DNA from: Bacteroidales bacterium
Lineage (GTDB): Bacteria > Bacteroidota > Bacteroidia > Bacteroidales > UBA932
Assembly: GCA_017631435.1 (NCBI GenBank)
Contig: JAGBTG010000024.1
Coordinates: forward strand, 1 to 47,525
Direction: 5' to 3'
Length of the DNA: 47,525 bases
The position numbers and the translations under genes were made by a program. A model generated the notes under the pieces. The model was not told where the DNA came from and searched no databases. It saw only the letters and a list, made by a program, of their open reading frames with translations. Each line of letters opens with the position of its first letter. Position 1 is the stretch's first letter. Of the stretch, positions 22,635-31,068 are shown piece by piece.

Positions 22635-25600
22635 ATGAACATATCAGAATTAAGTATCCGCCGCCCCGTACTGGCAACGGTTATGACCGTAATAATTCTC
22701 CTTTTTGGAATTATCGGTTATAACTCTTTGGGCGTGAGGGAGTACCCTTCGGTGGACAACCCGATAATCTCGGTACAGTGTTCGTATGCAGGTGCCAATG
22801 CAGACGTAATTGAGAACCAGATTACCGAGCCTCTTGAGCAGAATATCAACGGTATTCCGGGTATCCGTTCCCTTTCCAGCGTGAGCCAGCAGGGATCTTC
22901 CCGCATTACAGTTGAGTTTGAACTTTCAGTAGACCTTGAAACTGCAGCCAATGATGTGAGGGACAAGGTTTCCAGAGCACAGCGTTTCCTCCCAAGGGAC
23001 TGTGACCCTCCAACAGTGTCAAAGGCCGATGCAGATGCCCGTCCTATCATTATGGTGGCTCTCCGCAGCGACAAACGTTCCCTATTGGAGTTGAGTGAGA
23101 TTGCAGACCTTACCGTAAAAGAGCAGTTGCAGACCATTCCTGATGTGAGTGGTGTGAGCATTTGGGGTGAGAAGAAGTACTCTATGCGCCTGTGGCTGGA
23201 TCCCATAAAGATGTCGGGATACGGTATTACCCCAATCGATATAAAGAATGCTGTAGACAGGGAGAATGTGGAGCTTCCGTCGGGAAGTATAGAGGGAAAT
23301 ACCACAGAGTTGACTATCCGTACTTTGGGCCTGATGCATACCGCACAGGAGTTCAACAATATTATCATAAAGGAGGTTGACGGCAAGATTGTCCGCTTCA
23401 GCGATGTGGGACGTGCCGAACTTGGCCCTGCAGACATAAAGAGCTACATGAAGATGAACGGCATCCCTATGGTGGGAGTTGTAGTTACCCCTCAGCCGGG
23501 AGCCAACCACATTGAGATTGCCGATGCCGTTTATGAGAGGATGGAGAGGATGCAGAAAGATCTTCCCGACGATGTAAAATATTCATACGGATTTGACAAC
23601 ACCAGGTTTATCCGTGCCTCAATCAACGAGGTAAAGGAGACTGTGTATGTTGCGTTTATCCTTGTGATTATCATTATCTTCCTCTTCTTGAGAGACTGGC
23701 GTGTAACGCTGGTGCCTTGTATTGTGATTCCGGTTTCACTGATTGGTGCCTTCTTCATCATGTACCTTGCAGGTTTCTCAATAAACGTCCTTTCCATGCT
23801 GGCGGTGGTGCTGGCGGTAGGTCTGGTGGTGGATGACGCCATTGTAATGACCGAGAACATCTACGTGAGGATTGAGAGGGGAATGAAACCGAAAGAGGCC
23901 GGTATTGAGGGTGCCAAGGAGATTTTCTTTGCAGTAATCTCCACCACCATCACCCTTGTTGCAGTATTCTTCCCGATAGTTTTCATGGAGGGACAGACAG
24001 GACGCCTTTTCAGGGAGTTCAGTATTGTGGTTTCGGGTTCAGTGATCATATCATCATTTGCAGCCCTTACCTTTACCCCAATGCTTGCAACCAAGCTGCT
24101 TGTAAAGAAGGAGAAGAAAAACAGGTTCTATGAGATGACCGAGCCTTTCTTTGAGGGATTGAACAATCTTTATAGCCGCTCTCTTGAGGCGCTGCTTAAA
24201 GTGAAATGGGTTACCATACCGTTTGTAGTTGCAATGTTTGGAATTATTGTGTGGTTGTGGAGCACCATCCCTGCCGAGACAGCTCCTCTTGAGGACAGGT
24301 CGCAGATCAATATCAATACCAGCGGAGCCGAGGGTATCACATACGAGTACATAAGAGACTATACAGAGGATATCAACCGTCTTGTAGACTCCCTTGTTCC
24401 GGATGCCAAGGCTGTTACTGCCCGTGTATCAAGCGGTAGCGGTAACATCCAGATCATGCTTAAGGACATTAAGGAGCGCGACTACACCCAGATGGAGGTT
24501 GCAGAGCAGATTACCAAGGCTGTAAGGAGCAAGACAAAGGCAAGGTCTTTTGTACAGCAGTCATCTTCATTTGGCGGACGCCGCGGCGGTATGCCTGTGC
24601 AGTACGTGCTGCAGACCACCAGCATTGAGAAACTGCAGGAGGTGTTGCCAGTGTTCCTTGCAAAGGTTTATGATAATCCAACTTTCCAGATGGCCGACGT
24701 TAACCTCAAGTTCAGCAAGCCTGAGGTGAGGATCAACATCAACCGCGACAAGGCCAATGCCATGGGTGTAAGTACCCGTAACCTTGCACAGGTGCTCCAG
24801 TACGGCTTGAGCGGCCAGCGTATGGGATATTTCTATATGAATGGAAAGCAGTATGAGATCCTGGCCGAGATAAACCGTCAGCAGAGAAATACCCCTGCCA
24901 ACCTGAAATCAATCTACATCCGTACAGACAACGGCGATATGGTTCAGATGGATAACCTTGTAGATCTTGTTGGCGGCATTGCCCCTCCAAAACTTTACAG
25001 ATACAACCGTTTTGTCTCTGCAACAGTATCTGCCGGCCTTGCCAAGGGAAAGACCATCGGACAGGGTCTGGATGAGATGGACAAGATTGCAGCAGAGGTT
25101 CTTGACGATACATTCCGTACTGCACTGTCGGGAGAATCAAAAGAGTACAGGGAGAGTTCTTCCAGCCTGATGTTTGCATTTATGCTGGCAATTGTCCTTA
25201 TCTACCTTATCCTGGCCGCGCAGTTTGAGAGTTTCAAGGATCCTCTCATCATCATGCTTACTGTACCCCTTGCAATTGCAGGTGCCCTTGTGTTCATGTA
25301 TTGCGGTGGGGTTACAATGAACATTTTCAGCCAGATTGGTATCATCATGCTTATTGGCCTTGTGGCAAAGAACGGTATCCTTATTGTGGAGTTTGCCAAC
25401 CAGAAGCAGCAGGCAGGAATTGAGAAAGTGAGGGCCATAAAGGAGGCTTCAATGCAGCGTCTGCGCCCAATCCTCATGACCAGTGTATCAACAATCTTGG
25501 GCTTGCTTCCGCTTGCTTTTGCTGCAGGAGAGGGTGCCAACCAGCGTATTGCAATGGGTGTGACTGTAGTGGGAGGTATGCTTGTTTCCACAATCCTTTC

Positions 25601-25673
25601 AATGTATGTGGTTCCGGCAATCTACATTTACATCTCTACAGATTTGTCCAAAAAGTACAGTGCAAACAAATAA
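22635..25673 (+). CDS. RND family multidrug efflux transporter (HAE1/AcrB-like)
   Basis: The 1012-residue protein, close to the family's usual 1020-1050, starts MNISELSIRRPVLATVMTVI, with 12 membrane helices and two large periplasmic domains. The helix-4 motif AVVLAVGLVVDDAIVMTENI carries the two adjacent Asp residues of the proton relay. The tandem segments GRLFREF and RPILMTS and the final repeat FSQIGIIMLIGLVAKNGILIVEFANQ complete the pattern. It pumps hydrophobic compounds from the periplasm and membrane using the proton gradient. It starts 8 bp after the adaptor gene. Confidence 0.95.
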   Translation: MNISELSIRRPVLATVMTVIILLFGIIGYNSLGVREYPSVDNPIISVQCSYAGANADVIENQITEPLEQNINGIPGIRSLSSVSQQGSSRITVEFELSVDLETAANDVRDKVSRAQRFLPRDCDPPTVSKADADARPIIMVALRSDKRSLLELSEIADLTVKEQLQTIPDVSGVSIWGEKKYSMRLWLDPIKMSGYGITPIDIKNAVDRENVELPSGSIEGNTTELTIRTLGLMHTAQEFNNIIIKEVDGKIVRFSDVGRAELGPADIKSYMKMNGIPMVGVVVTPQPGANHIEIADAVYERMERMQKDLPDDVKYSYGFDNTRFIRASINEVKETVYVAFILVIIIIFLFLRDWRVTLVPCIVIPVSLIGAFFIMYLAGFSINVLSMLAVVLAVGLVVDDAIVMTENIYVRIERGMKPKEAGIEGAKEIFFAVISTTITLVAVFFPIVFMEGQTGRLFREFSIVVSGSVIISSFAALTFTPMLATKLLVKKEKKNRFYEMTEPFFEGLNNLYSRSLEALLKVKWVTIPFVVAMFGIIVWLWSTIPAETAPLEDRSQININTSGAEGITYEYIRDYTEDINRLVDSLVPDAKAVTARVSSGSGNIQIMLKDIKERDYTQMEVAEQITKAVRSKTKARSFVQQSSSFGGRRGGMPVQYVLQTTSIEKLQEVLPVFLAKVYDNPTFQMADVNLKFSKPEVRININRDKANAMGVSTRNLAQVLQYGLSGQRMGYFYMNGKQYEILAEINRQQRNTPANLKSIYIRTDNGDMVQMDNLVDLVGGIAPPKLYRYNRFVSATVSAGLAKGKTIGQGLDEMDKIAAEVLDDTFRTALSGESKEYRESSSSLMFAFMLAIVLIYLILAAQFESFKDPLIIMLTVPLAIAGALVFMYCGGVTMNIFSQIGIIMLIGLVAKNGILIVEFANQKQQAGIEKVRAIKEASMQRLRPILMTSVSTILGLLPLAFAAGEGANQRIAMGVTVVGGMLVSTILSMYVVPAIYIYISTDLSKKYSANK

Positions 25674-25683
25674 CGGTTAAGCG

Positions 25684-27069
25684 ATGAAAAGAGTGATATT
25701 ATATATTTCATGCATCCTTTTGGGTGGAGCGGTTACCGCCTCTGCGCAGGGGGCTTCGGTTGCCCAAGATCCATACTCCGGCAAGGAGGGGGCTTCATCT
25801 GTCGGGAATAAAGTGTATACCCTGCAGGATTGCCTTATGGAGGGGTTGGAGAACAATTATTCCCTTAAGATTGAGAAGAATTCGCAGCGCATTTCAGACA
25901 ACAACGCCACTTTGGGCAATGCGGGTTTTTTGCCTACATTGAGCGCCAGCGGCATGTATTCCGGTTCTGCGCAGGACAATGAGACAAAACTCAGGGATAC
26001 CCGCGAGATTGTTAAGGAGAACGGAATTTTCAACCAGACAATTGATGCCGGCGTAAACCTCAACTGGACAATTTTCCAGGGCTTCAATGTTATGACAACC
26101 TACAAGAAGTTGAAGGAGCTTCAGGCTCAGGGTGAACTTGAGACCCGCATAGCAGTTGAGAACCTTGTGGCAGACATTACTGCAGAGTATTACAACTATA
26201 TCCAGCAGAGCATCAGACTCAAAAACCTCAATTATGCGGTTGGACTTTCACGCGAGAGGCTCCGTATTGTGGAGCAGAGATACCGTATAGGTAACTTTTC
26301 CGGATTGGATTATCAGCAGGCAAAGGTGGATTTCAATTCAGACAGCTCTGCCTTCATGAGACAGCAGGAGGCGTTGCAAAGTTCTGCAATCAGTTTGAAC
26401 AGGCTGCTTTCAAGGGCTGATCTGAATGTGCCTATGGCAGTTGCCGACACCTCAATAAATGTGATGGTGAGCCTCTCAAGCGACGACCTTATGAAATCAA
26501 TGCTGGAGAACAATGCTACCTTGCAGAATGCCCAGATAAACAGCAATATTGCCAAGTTGAACTACAGGATAAGCGCCTCGCAGACCTATCCTTACCTGAG
26601 AATGAATGCCGGCTACGGGTATACCCTCAACAAGTATAATAAGGGTACCAACCTCCAGAGAGGAAGCATGGGTGCAGATTTTGGCCTTACCCTTGGATTG
26701 AACATCTTTGATGGCGGCAACCTCCGCAGGGAGAGAAAGAATGCCCGTATCAATATTGAGAATGCCCAGTTGCAGCTGAGCGATGTGGAGCAGAGTGTGA
26801 AGTCAGATTTCTACGATATCTGGCAGGCATACCAGAGTAACCTTCAGATCCTTTCACTGGAGAAGGAAAACCTGGTTACAGCGCGGTTGAACCACGAGAT
26901 TGCCATGGAGAGGTATATGCTTGGAGATTTGTCGGGAATAGAGATGAGGGAGGCGCAGAAGAGTCTTCTCGATGCCGAGGAGAGGCTGCTCTCCGCCAGC
27001 TACAATACCAAGTTGTGCGAGATTTCCCTGATGCTAATCAGCGGCAGGGTGCAGGAGTATCTGCAGTAA
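25684..27069 (+). CDS. TolC family outer-membrane efflux protein
   Basis: The 461-residue protein has a signal peptide (cut near ASAQ) and two internally repeated halves of long helices with short beta strands: YTLQDCLMEGLENNYSLKIEKN (start of the first), LNWTIFQGFNVMTTYKKL, and the second half around LGLNIFDGGNLRRERKNARI. This is the outer-membrane channel of the tripartite pump. It starts 10 bp after the pump gene and is followed by a strong terminator, so it ends the operon. Confidence 0.93.
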   Translation: MKRVILYISCILLGGAVTASAQGASVAQDPYSGKEGASSVGNKVYTLQDCLMEGLENNYSLKIEKNSQRISDNNATLGNAGFLPTLSASGMYSGSAQDNETKLRDTREIVKENGIFNQTIDAGVNLNWTIFQGFNVMTTYKKLKELQAQGELETRIAVENLVADITAEYYNYIQQSIRLKNLNYAVGLSRERLRIVEQRYRIGNFSGLDYQQAKVDFNSDSSAFMRQQEALQSSAISLNRLLSRADLNVPMAVADTSINVMVSLSSDDLMKSMLENNATLQNAQINSNIAKLNYRISASQTYPYLRMNAGYGYTLNKYNKGTNLQRGSMGADFGLTLGLNIFDGGNLRRERKNARINIENAQLQLSDVEQSVKSDFYDIWQAYQSNLQILSLEKENLVTARLNHEIAMERYMLGDLSGIEMREAQKSLLDAEERLLSASYNTKLCEISLMLISGRVQEYLQ

Positions 27070-27081
27070 GAGTTTCAATTC

Positions 27082-27113
27082 AGCGGCACGTCTGGCGTGC
27101 CGCTTTTTTTTTT
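27082..27113 (+). terminator. Intrinsic terminator of the efflux operon
   Basis: The 9-bp stem AGCGGCACG/CGTGCCGCT with loop TCTGG is followed by a run of about nine T residues, 12 bp after the TolC-family stop codon. Confidence 0.9.
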
Positions 27114-27163
27114 GCGTGGGGCGGTGCGTTTTTCTGCTGAGGCGTTTCCTTCTGCCCCGTTGT

Positions 27164-27724
27164 CTAGTTGTACTTCTGGAATTTGTATCCCAGGCGTTTG
27201 AGTTGGAGGGCAGCGCCTATCTTGTACATCACTTTCATGGTGCGGGCAAGCATGTAGAATGCTTTTTCTGAGCCGGGCTCAAAGTCTTCTTTCATGATCA
27301 TGGCAATTGCTTTCTCGGCGCAGGTGATGGTTACATCCCTTATCTGAACCTCTTCTGGAGAACCAAGCGGGAAACCCAGGATGTTTACCATAATGTTGTC
27401 GTCCATATCATCCCATCCTTCAACACCGTAGAATTTCTCGTATGGGTTGTTCTGGTTTGCCAGCCAGTCTACATCCCACCATTGGGCAACAGCCATACCC
27501 ATGAATGCCGGCCAGGCAATTGAGGCATTAGGGTAGTCGTTTACCTGCTCAATGGCATCTGCCATGTATGGGGTTGCATAGTCGTTCCATTTTTCTGTAA
27601 TATCCTCACTCTCTGCAAGAACGGGGTCCAATGCCTCCATGCTGTTGCAGAGTTTGAGCAGTTCCAGCTGCAGGCGTTCTTCAAAACTATTGTAATATTC
27701 AAGATCGTTCATGGTAAAAGTCAT
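27164..27724 (-). CDS. Conserved-looking cytoplasmic protein of unknown function
   Basis: The 186-residue acidic, Met- and Trp-rich protein has no signal peptide. Features include FMGMAVAQWWDVDWL and a helical C-terminus (KAFYMLARTMKVMYKIGAALQLKRLGY). I do not recognise a family. The start may be the ATG at 27712 (MNDLEYYNSF) rather than 27724. It faces the efflux operon and is divergent from the glycosidase gene. Confidence 0.7.
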   Translation of the reverse strand: MTFTMNDLEYYNSFEERLQLELLKLCNSMEALDPVLAESEDITEKWNDYATPYMADAIEQVNDYPNASIAWPAFMGMAVAQWWDVDWLANQNNPYEKFYGVEGWDDMDDNIMVNILGFPLGSPEEVQIRDVTITCAEKAIAMIMKEDFEPGSEKAFYMLARTMKVMYKIGAALQLKRLGYKFQKYN

Positions 27725-27798
27725 TTATTTTGTAGGGATGTCATATCTCCGGCTGTAACAATAAATCTGTTGCGTGGATAAAGATACACCTTTTTGCG

Positions 27799-27806
27799 TA
27801 TATTTG
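27799..27806 (+). promoter_or_regulatory. -7 box TATATTTG for the glycosidase/LolC-E-like operon
   Basis: TATATTTG matches TAnnTTTG and lies 36 nt before the ATG at 27843, supporting that start over the upstream in-frame ATG at 27774. Confidence 0.6.
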
Positions 27807-27842
27807 TATAAACAGAGAAATATAACAGACAAAATAACAGCT

Positions 27843-28727
27843 ATGAAAAAGAGATTTGCACTTTTGGCAGTTTTGGCACTCATCTCATTTGGTGCTTTTG
27901 CCCAGAACGATTCACTTACATTTGTGAATGCCAAATGGAATGTTAAACAGATTGCAAAGGGAATCACCCTTAAGGAGTTCCACTTCACAGGAGATTCAAA
28001 GATCTTTGATTCCAACCAGTATGTTTCAATCATCGAGATAGACAGCAAGAAGGCAAAAGGCCATTTTGCCCTTGCCAGCAACTTGGGTTACATCACTCCA
28101 ACCAGCAAGTTTGCCAAAGACAGTGGCGCAGTTGTGGCAATGAACGGCTCTTTCTACAATATGAAGAAACCTTACAATAGTGTATGCTACTTCAAGAAAC
28201 ATGGTGTTGAGGAGTTCGTTTTCAATGAGAAAATGGCCCAGAGAGACAATGGCGCAGTTGCAATTTCAGCTAAAGGAAAGCTTGCAATTTATGCGGCTGA
28301 TGAGAATGAGCCGGGCGGAATTGCTTCAGAGCAGACCTGGCCTCAGAGGCTTGATGCAGTTTCAGTAGTTTCCAGCGGTCCTGTCCTAATTGTGGACAGC
28401 AAGAATGCCCGCCTTGATGATAACTCATTCAACCGTAACCGTCATCCCCGCAGCGCTGTTGGTGCAGCCGGTAAGAAAATCTGGTTGGTGGCAGTTGACG
28501 GCAGGAACGCAGAAAATGCACAGGGTGTAAGCCTTTGGGAGCTCACAAAAATCATGCGCTGGATTGGTGCGGATGATGCCCTCAATATGGACGGCGGCGG
28601 GTCAACTACCCTTTATGCCGAGGGCGAGAACGGCAACGGTATTGTCAATCACCCTTCAGACAACAGGAAGTTTGACAGGGAGGGGGAGAGACATGTAGTC
28701 AATGCATTGTTGTTCATCAGGAAGTAA
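27843..28727 (+). CDS. Secreted phosphodiester glycosidase (NAGPA/DUF2233 family)
   Basis: The 294-residue protein has a signal peptide (MKKRFALLAVLALISFGAFAQ). The family core is complete: VVAMNGSFYNM, RHPRSAVG, WLVAVDGRN, LTKIMRWIGADDALNMDGGGSTTL and the end GERHVVNALLF. Members cleave phosphodiester-linked sugars, as in N-acetylglucosamine-1-phosphodiester alpha-N-acetylglucosaminidase; the bacterial substrates are mostly cell-wall or exopolysaccharide linkages. The start at 27843 is chosen because of the signal peptide and the promoter at 27799. The permease gene follows after 1 bp. Confidence 0.88.
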   Translation: MKKRFALLAVLALISFGAFAQNDSLTFVNAKWNVKQIAKGITLKEFHFTGDSKIFDSNQYVSIIEIDSKKAKGHFALASNLGYITPTSKFAKDSGAVVAMNGSFYNMKKPYNSVCYFKKHGVEEFVFNEKMAQRDNGAVAISAKGKLAIYAADENEPGGIASEQTWPQRLDAVSVVSSGPVLIVDSKNARLDDNSFNRNRHPRSAVGAAGKKIWLVAVDGRNAENAQGVSLWELTKIMRWIGADDALNMDGGGSTTLYAEGENGNGIVNHPSDNRKFDREGERHVVNALLFIRK

Positions 28728-28728
28728 C

Positions 28729-29979
28729 ATGAATTTCAATTGGTTTATAGCAAAGAGGATTGGCAACAAGGCGGATGCTACGGGGCGGCTGAGCAAGATG
28801 GGAACTGTCATTTCGGTGGTTTCCGTGGCGGTTAGCGTTGCGGTTATTGTGGCGGTTACGGCGGTGGCGGACGGTTTCAGAAACGAGATTGCCGGCAAGG
28901 TGAGGAGTTTCTCTGGAGATGTGGTACTGGCGGCGCCGGGGAGCGATATCCTCAATGTGGCCAAACCGGTTGATGCCCCGCTCTCATATTTGCAGAAACT
29001 GCAGGAACTCCCTTTTGTGCAGCGGGTGAGCGGTGTGGCCTACAGACAGGGTGTGATAAAGGGTGAGGAGGAGATATCCGGGCTGATGCTCAAGGGGGTT
29101 GATTCGTTGTATAACCTTGAGTCTTACAGCGGTTCCCTTCTGCAGGGGACCCTTCCAAAACTTAACGGCAAGGCACCTTCAAATGAGGTTGTCATATCAA
29201 GGAGCCTGGCCGATGCTTTGAACCTTAATGCAGGAGACAAGATTACCGCATATTTTCCCGACGAACAGCTGAAAGTACGAAGGTTCACAATCTCAGGAGT
29301 ATTTGATACCGGCCTTGAGCAGTTCGACAAATATCTGGCTATAGGGGATATCCGTCAGGTTGTGAGGTTGAACGGATGGGGAGGCAACCAGTTGTCGGGA
29401 TACGAAATATTCCTCAATAATGAGGCGGCTGGGGTTACTCTGGAACAGGAGGATGCCATTGCTCAGGTGATTTATGAGAATTCACTTACTGAGGACTCTC
29501 AGGTGGCGGCAACTGTGCTGCAGGAGAAGTATTATACTTTTTTTGATTGGCTCAATTTGCTGGATCTGAATGTTGTGATTGTCCTTTCCCTTATGATTGC
29601 AGTTGCTGGGTTCAATATGGTTTCAAGCCTCCTTATAATGCTGTTTGAGAGGATATCGCAGATTGGTCTGCTAAAGGCACTTGGAATGACTAACCGTGCG
29701 GTTGCCAAGGTGTTCATAGCCAAGGCGGCAATGGTGGTTATGCAGGGAATGTTGTGGGGAAATGTCCTTGGAGTGGGATTCTGTCTGTTGCAGGGAAAAT
29801 ATCATATCCTTACCCTTAATCCTCAGGATTATTTTGTTCCGTGGGTACCGGTTTCCCTTGAGGCTTCTACGGTTATAATTACCAATCTGGTTGCTTTTGC
29901 AGCCATAATGGCCATTATGCTGCTGCCGTGCCTGTTCATTTCCAAGGTTGATCCGGCAACTACCATGAGGGTGAAATAG
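28729..29979 (+). CDS. LolC/LolE-like ABC transporter permease (MacB/FtsX fold)
   Basis: The 416-residue protein has an N-terminal membrane segment preceded by the family start FNWFIAKRIGNK, a periplasmic domain (about 60-270) and three C-terminal helices with FNMVSSLLIMLFERISQIGLLKALGM, typical of lipoprotein-releasing ABC permeases. It should work with an ATPase (LolD-like) encoded elsewhere to move lipoproteins out of the inner membrane. The ATG at 28729 follows the previous stop by 1 bp. Its stop directly abuts the stop of the convergent transglycosylase gene (29979/29980), with no room for a terminator. Confidence 0.85.
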   Translation: MNFNWFIAKRIGNKADATGRLSKMGTVISVVSVAVSVAVIVAVTAVADGFRNEIAGKVRSFSGDVVLAAPGSDILNVAKPVDAPLSYLQKLQELPFVQRVSGVAYRQGVIKGEEEISGLMLKGVDSLYNLESYSGSLLQGTLPKLNGKAPSNEVVISRSLADALNLNAGDKITAYFPDEQLKVRRFTISGVFDTGLEQFDKYLAIGDIRQVVRLNGWGGNQLSGYEIFLNNEAAGVTLEQEDAIAQVIYENSLTEDSQVAATVLQEKYYTFFDWLNLLDLNVVIVLSLMIAVAGFNMVSSLLIMLFERISQIGLLKALGMTNRAVAKVFIAKAAMVVMQGMLWGNVLGVGFCLLQGKYHILTLNPQDYFVPWVPVSLEASTVIITNLVAFAAIMAIMLLPCLFISKVDPATTMRVK

Positions 29980-31062
29980 TCATTTCTTTACGCTCTGGCA
30001 ATATTGCCCGTAGCGTTCCATTATCAGTTCAACAAATTTAAGTGTCTCACCGCCGTTGAAACGTCCCAGTTTTACTGCGTCGCTGTTGTAGTGTTCCTCC
30101 TCGCGCAACAGGGGAATCACCTCGGCTATGTTCTCCCATACCAGCGGATCCAGCCCTTTTTCCCGGGCCAGTGACATGCAGTCTTCCAGACGCCCTTCGC
30201 CGCAGTTATATGAGGCCAGGGTGAGTTTTATAAGGTTTGTGGAGTCGGCTCCAGCTTTCCTGTATAGTTTCTGCAGGCGGGCAAGGTGTGAGATGCCGGC
30301 CTTGATGTTGTACTCGGGGTCGTAGATGTCATCTATACCGTATGTTTTTGCAACCTGCTCCTTTATCTGCATAAGGCCAATTGCTCCGCGGCTGGAACTC
30401 ACTCCCATCTTGAACTTTGATTCCTGATAGATGAGCGAGCAGATGAGCCTCCAGTCCCATCCTACAATGTGGGCGTATCTCTTTACATAGATATCGTAAG
30501 GGGAGATGGTGGTGCGGGAGATTGGGGCTCCGTTGCGGTTCTGTATCCTGTAACTCTTGTGGTAGCGCTGGGTTTGTTCATACTCCTGTGTCTGCTTGAA
30601 GTAGGGGAACCAGTAGTTGAGGGTCTGGATGATGTTGTAGTTGTCTTTCCTTACCACGCATACATTGTCCTTGCTGTCGGGAATAACAGTTGAAACCACT
30701 TCGTCTGAGTAGGCTGCGGGTACGGTGTCCCTCTCCGAGTTGAGCACAAGCATATCACAGTGGCCTGCAATGAGGTTGTCCCATTGTGCCTGTGGGTCTG
30801 AGTCTGTGATGTTGAGGTTGATTTCACACCGCTGGTGCTGCTCAAAGTTCTGGAACAGTTCGTAAAGGTATCCTATGTTGTAGCCGCGGGCCCTGAGGGT
30901 CTTGTCGAGCATTATGGAGCACTCAAGGGTGTCTGAGGCAAAGAGCAAAGAGGAAGGGGCATCTGTTTTTTCATGCTCCCAACGGGGAAGCGAAACAAAA
31001 CAGAATGCCAGGATAAAACTGAACGTGTATTGGAAGTATTTGTTTCTCCAGGCTTTCCCCAT
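29980..31062 (-). CDS. MltF-like membrane-bound lytic transglycosylase
   Basis: The 360-residue protein has an N-terminal membrane segment (FQYTFSFILAFCFVSL), a substrate-binding-protein-like domain (about 45-170) and an SLT goose-lysozyme-like domain: IYQESKFKMGVSSSRGAIGLMQI (catalytic Glu in QESKF), NIKAGISHLARL and LASYNCGEGRL. It cuts the glycan strands of peptidoglycan to give 1,6-anhydromuropeptides. It is last in an operon with a putative porin, a MurU-like enzyme and a sugar kinase-RapZ fusion, consistent with cell-wall turnover and salvage. Confidence 0.88.
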   Translation of the reverse strand: MGKAWRNKYFQYTFSFILAFCFVSLPRWEHEKTDAPSSLLFASDTLECSIMLDKTLRARGYNIGYLYELFQNFEQHQRCEINLNITDSDPQAQWDNLIAGHCDMLVLNSERDTVPAAYSDEVVSTVIPDSKDNVCVVRKDNYNIIQTLNYWFPYFKQTQEYEQTQRYHKSYRIQNRNGAPISRTTISPYDIYVKRYAHIVGWDWRLICSLIYQESKFKMGVSSSRGAIGLMQIKEQVAKTYGIDDIYDPEYNIKAGISHLARLQKLYRKAGADSTNLIKLTLASYNCGEGRLEDCMSLAREKGLDPLVWENIAEVIPLLREEEHYNSDAVKLGRFNGGETLKFVELIMERYGQYCQSVKK

Positions 31063-31068
31063 CAGTTA

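Noticed and set aside
22718-23437. Open frame of 239 codons on the minus strand
   Set aside because: It is a shadow inside the RND pump gene, which is clearly the real coding frame.
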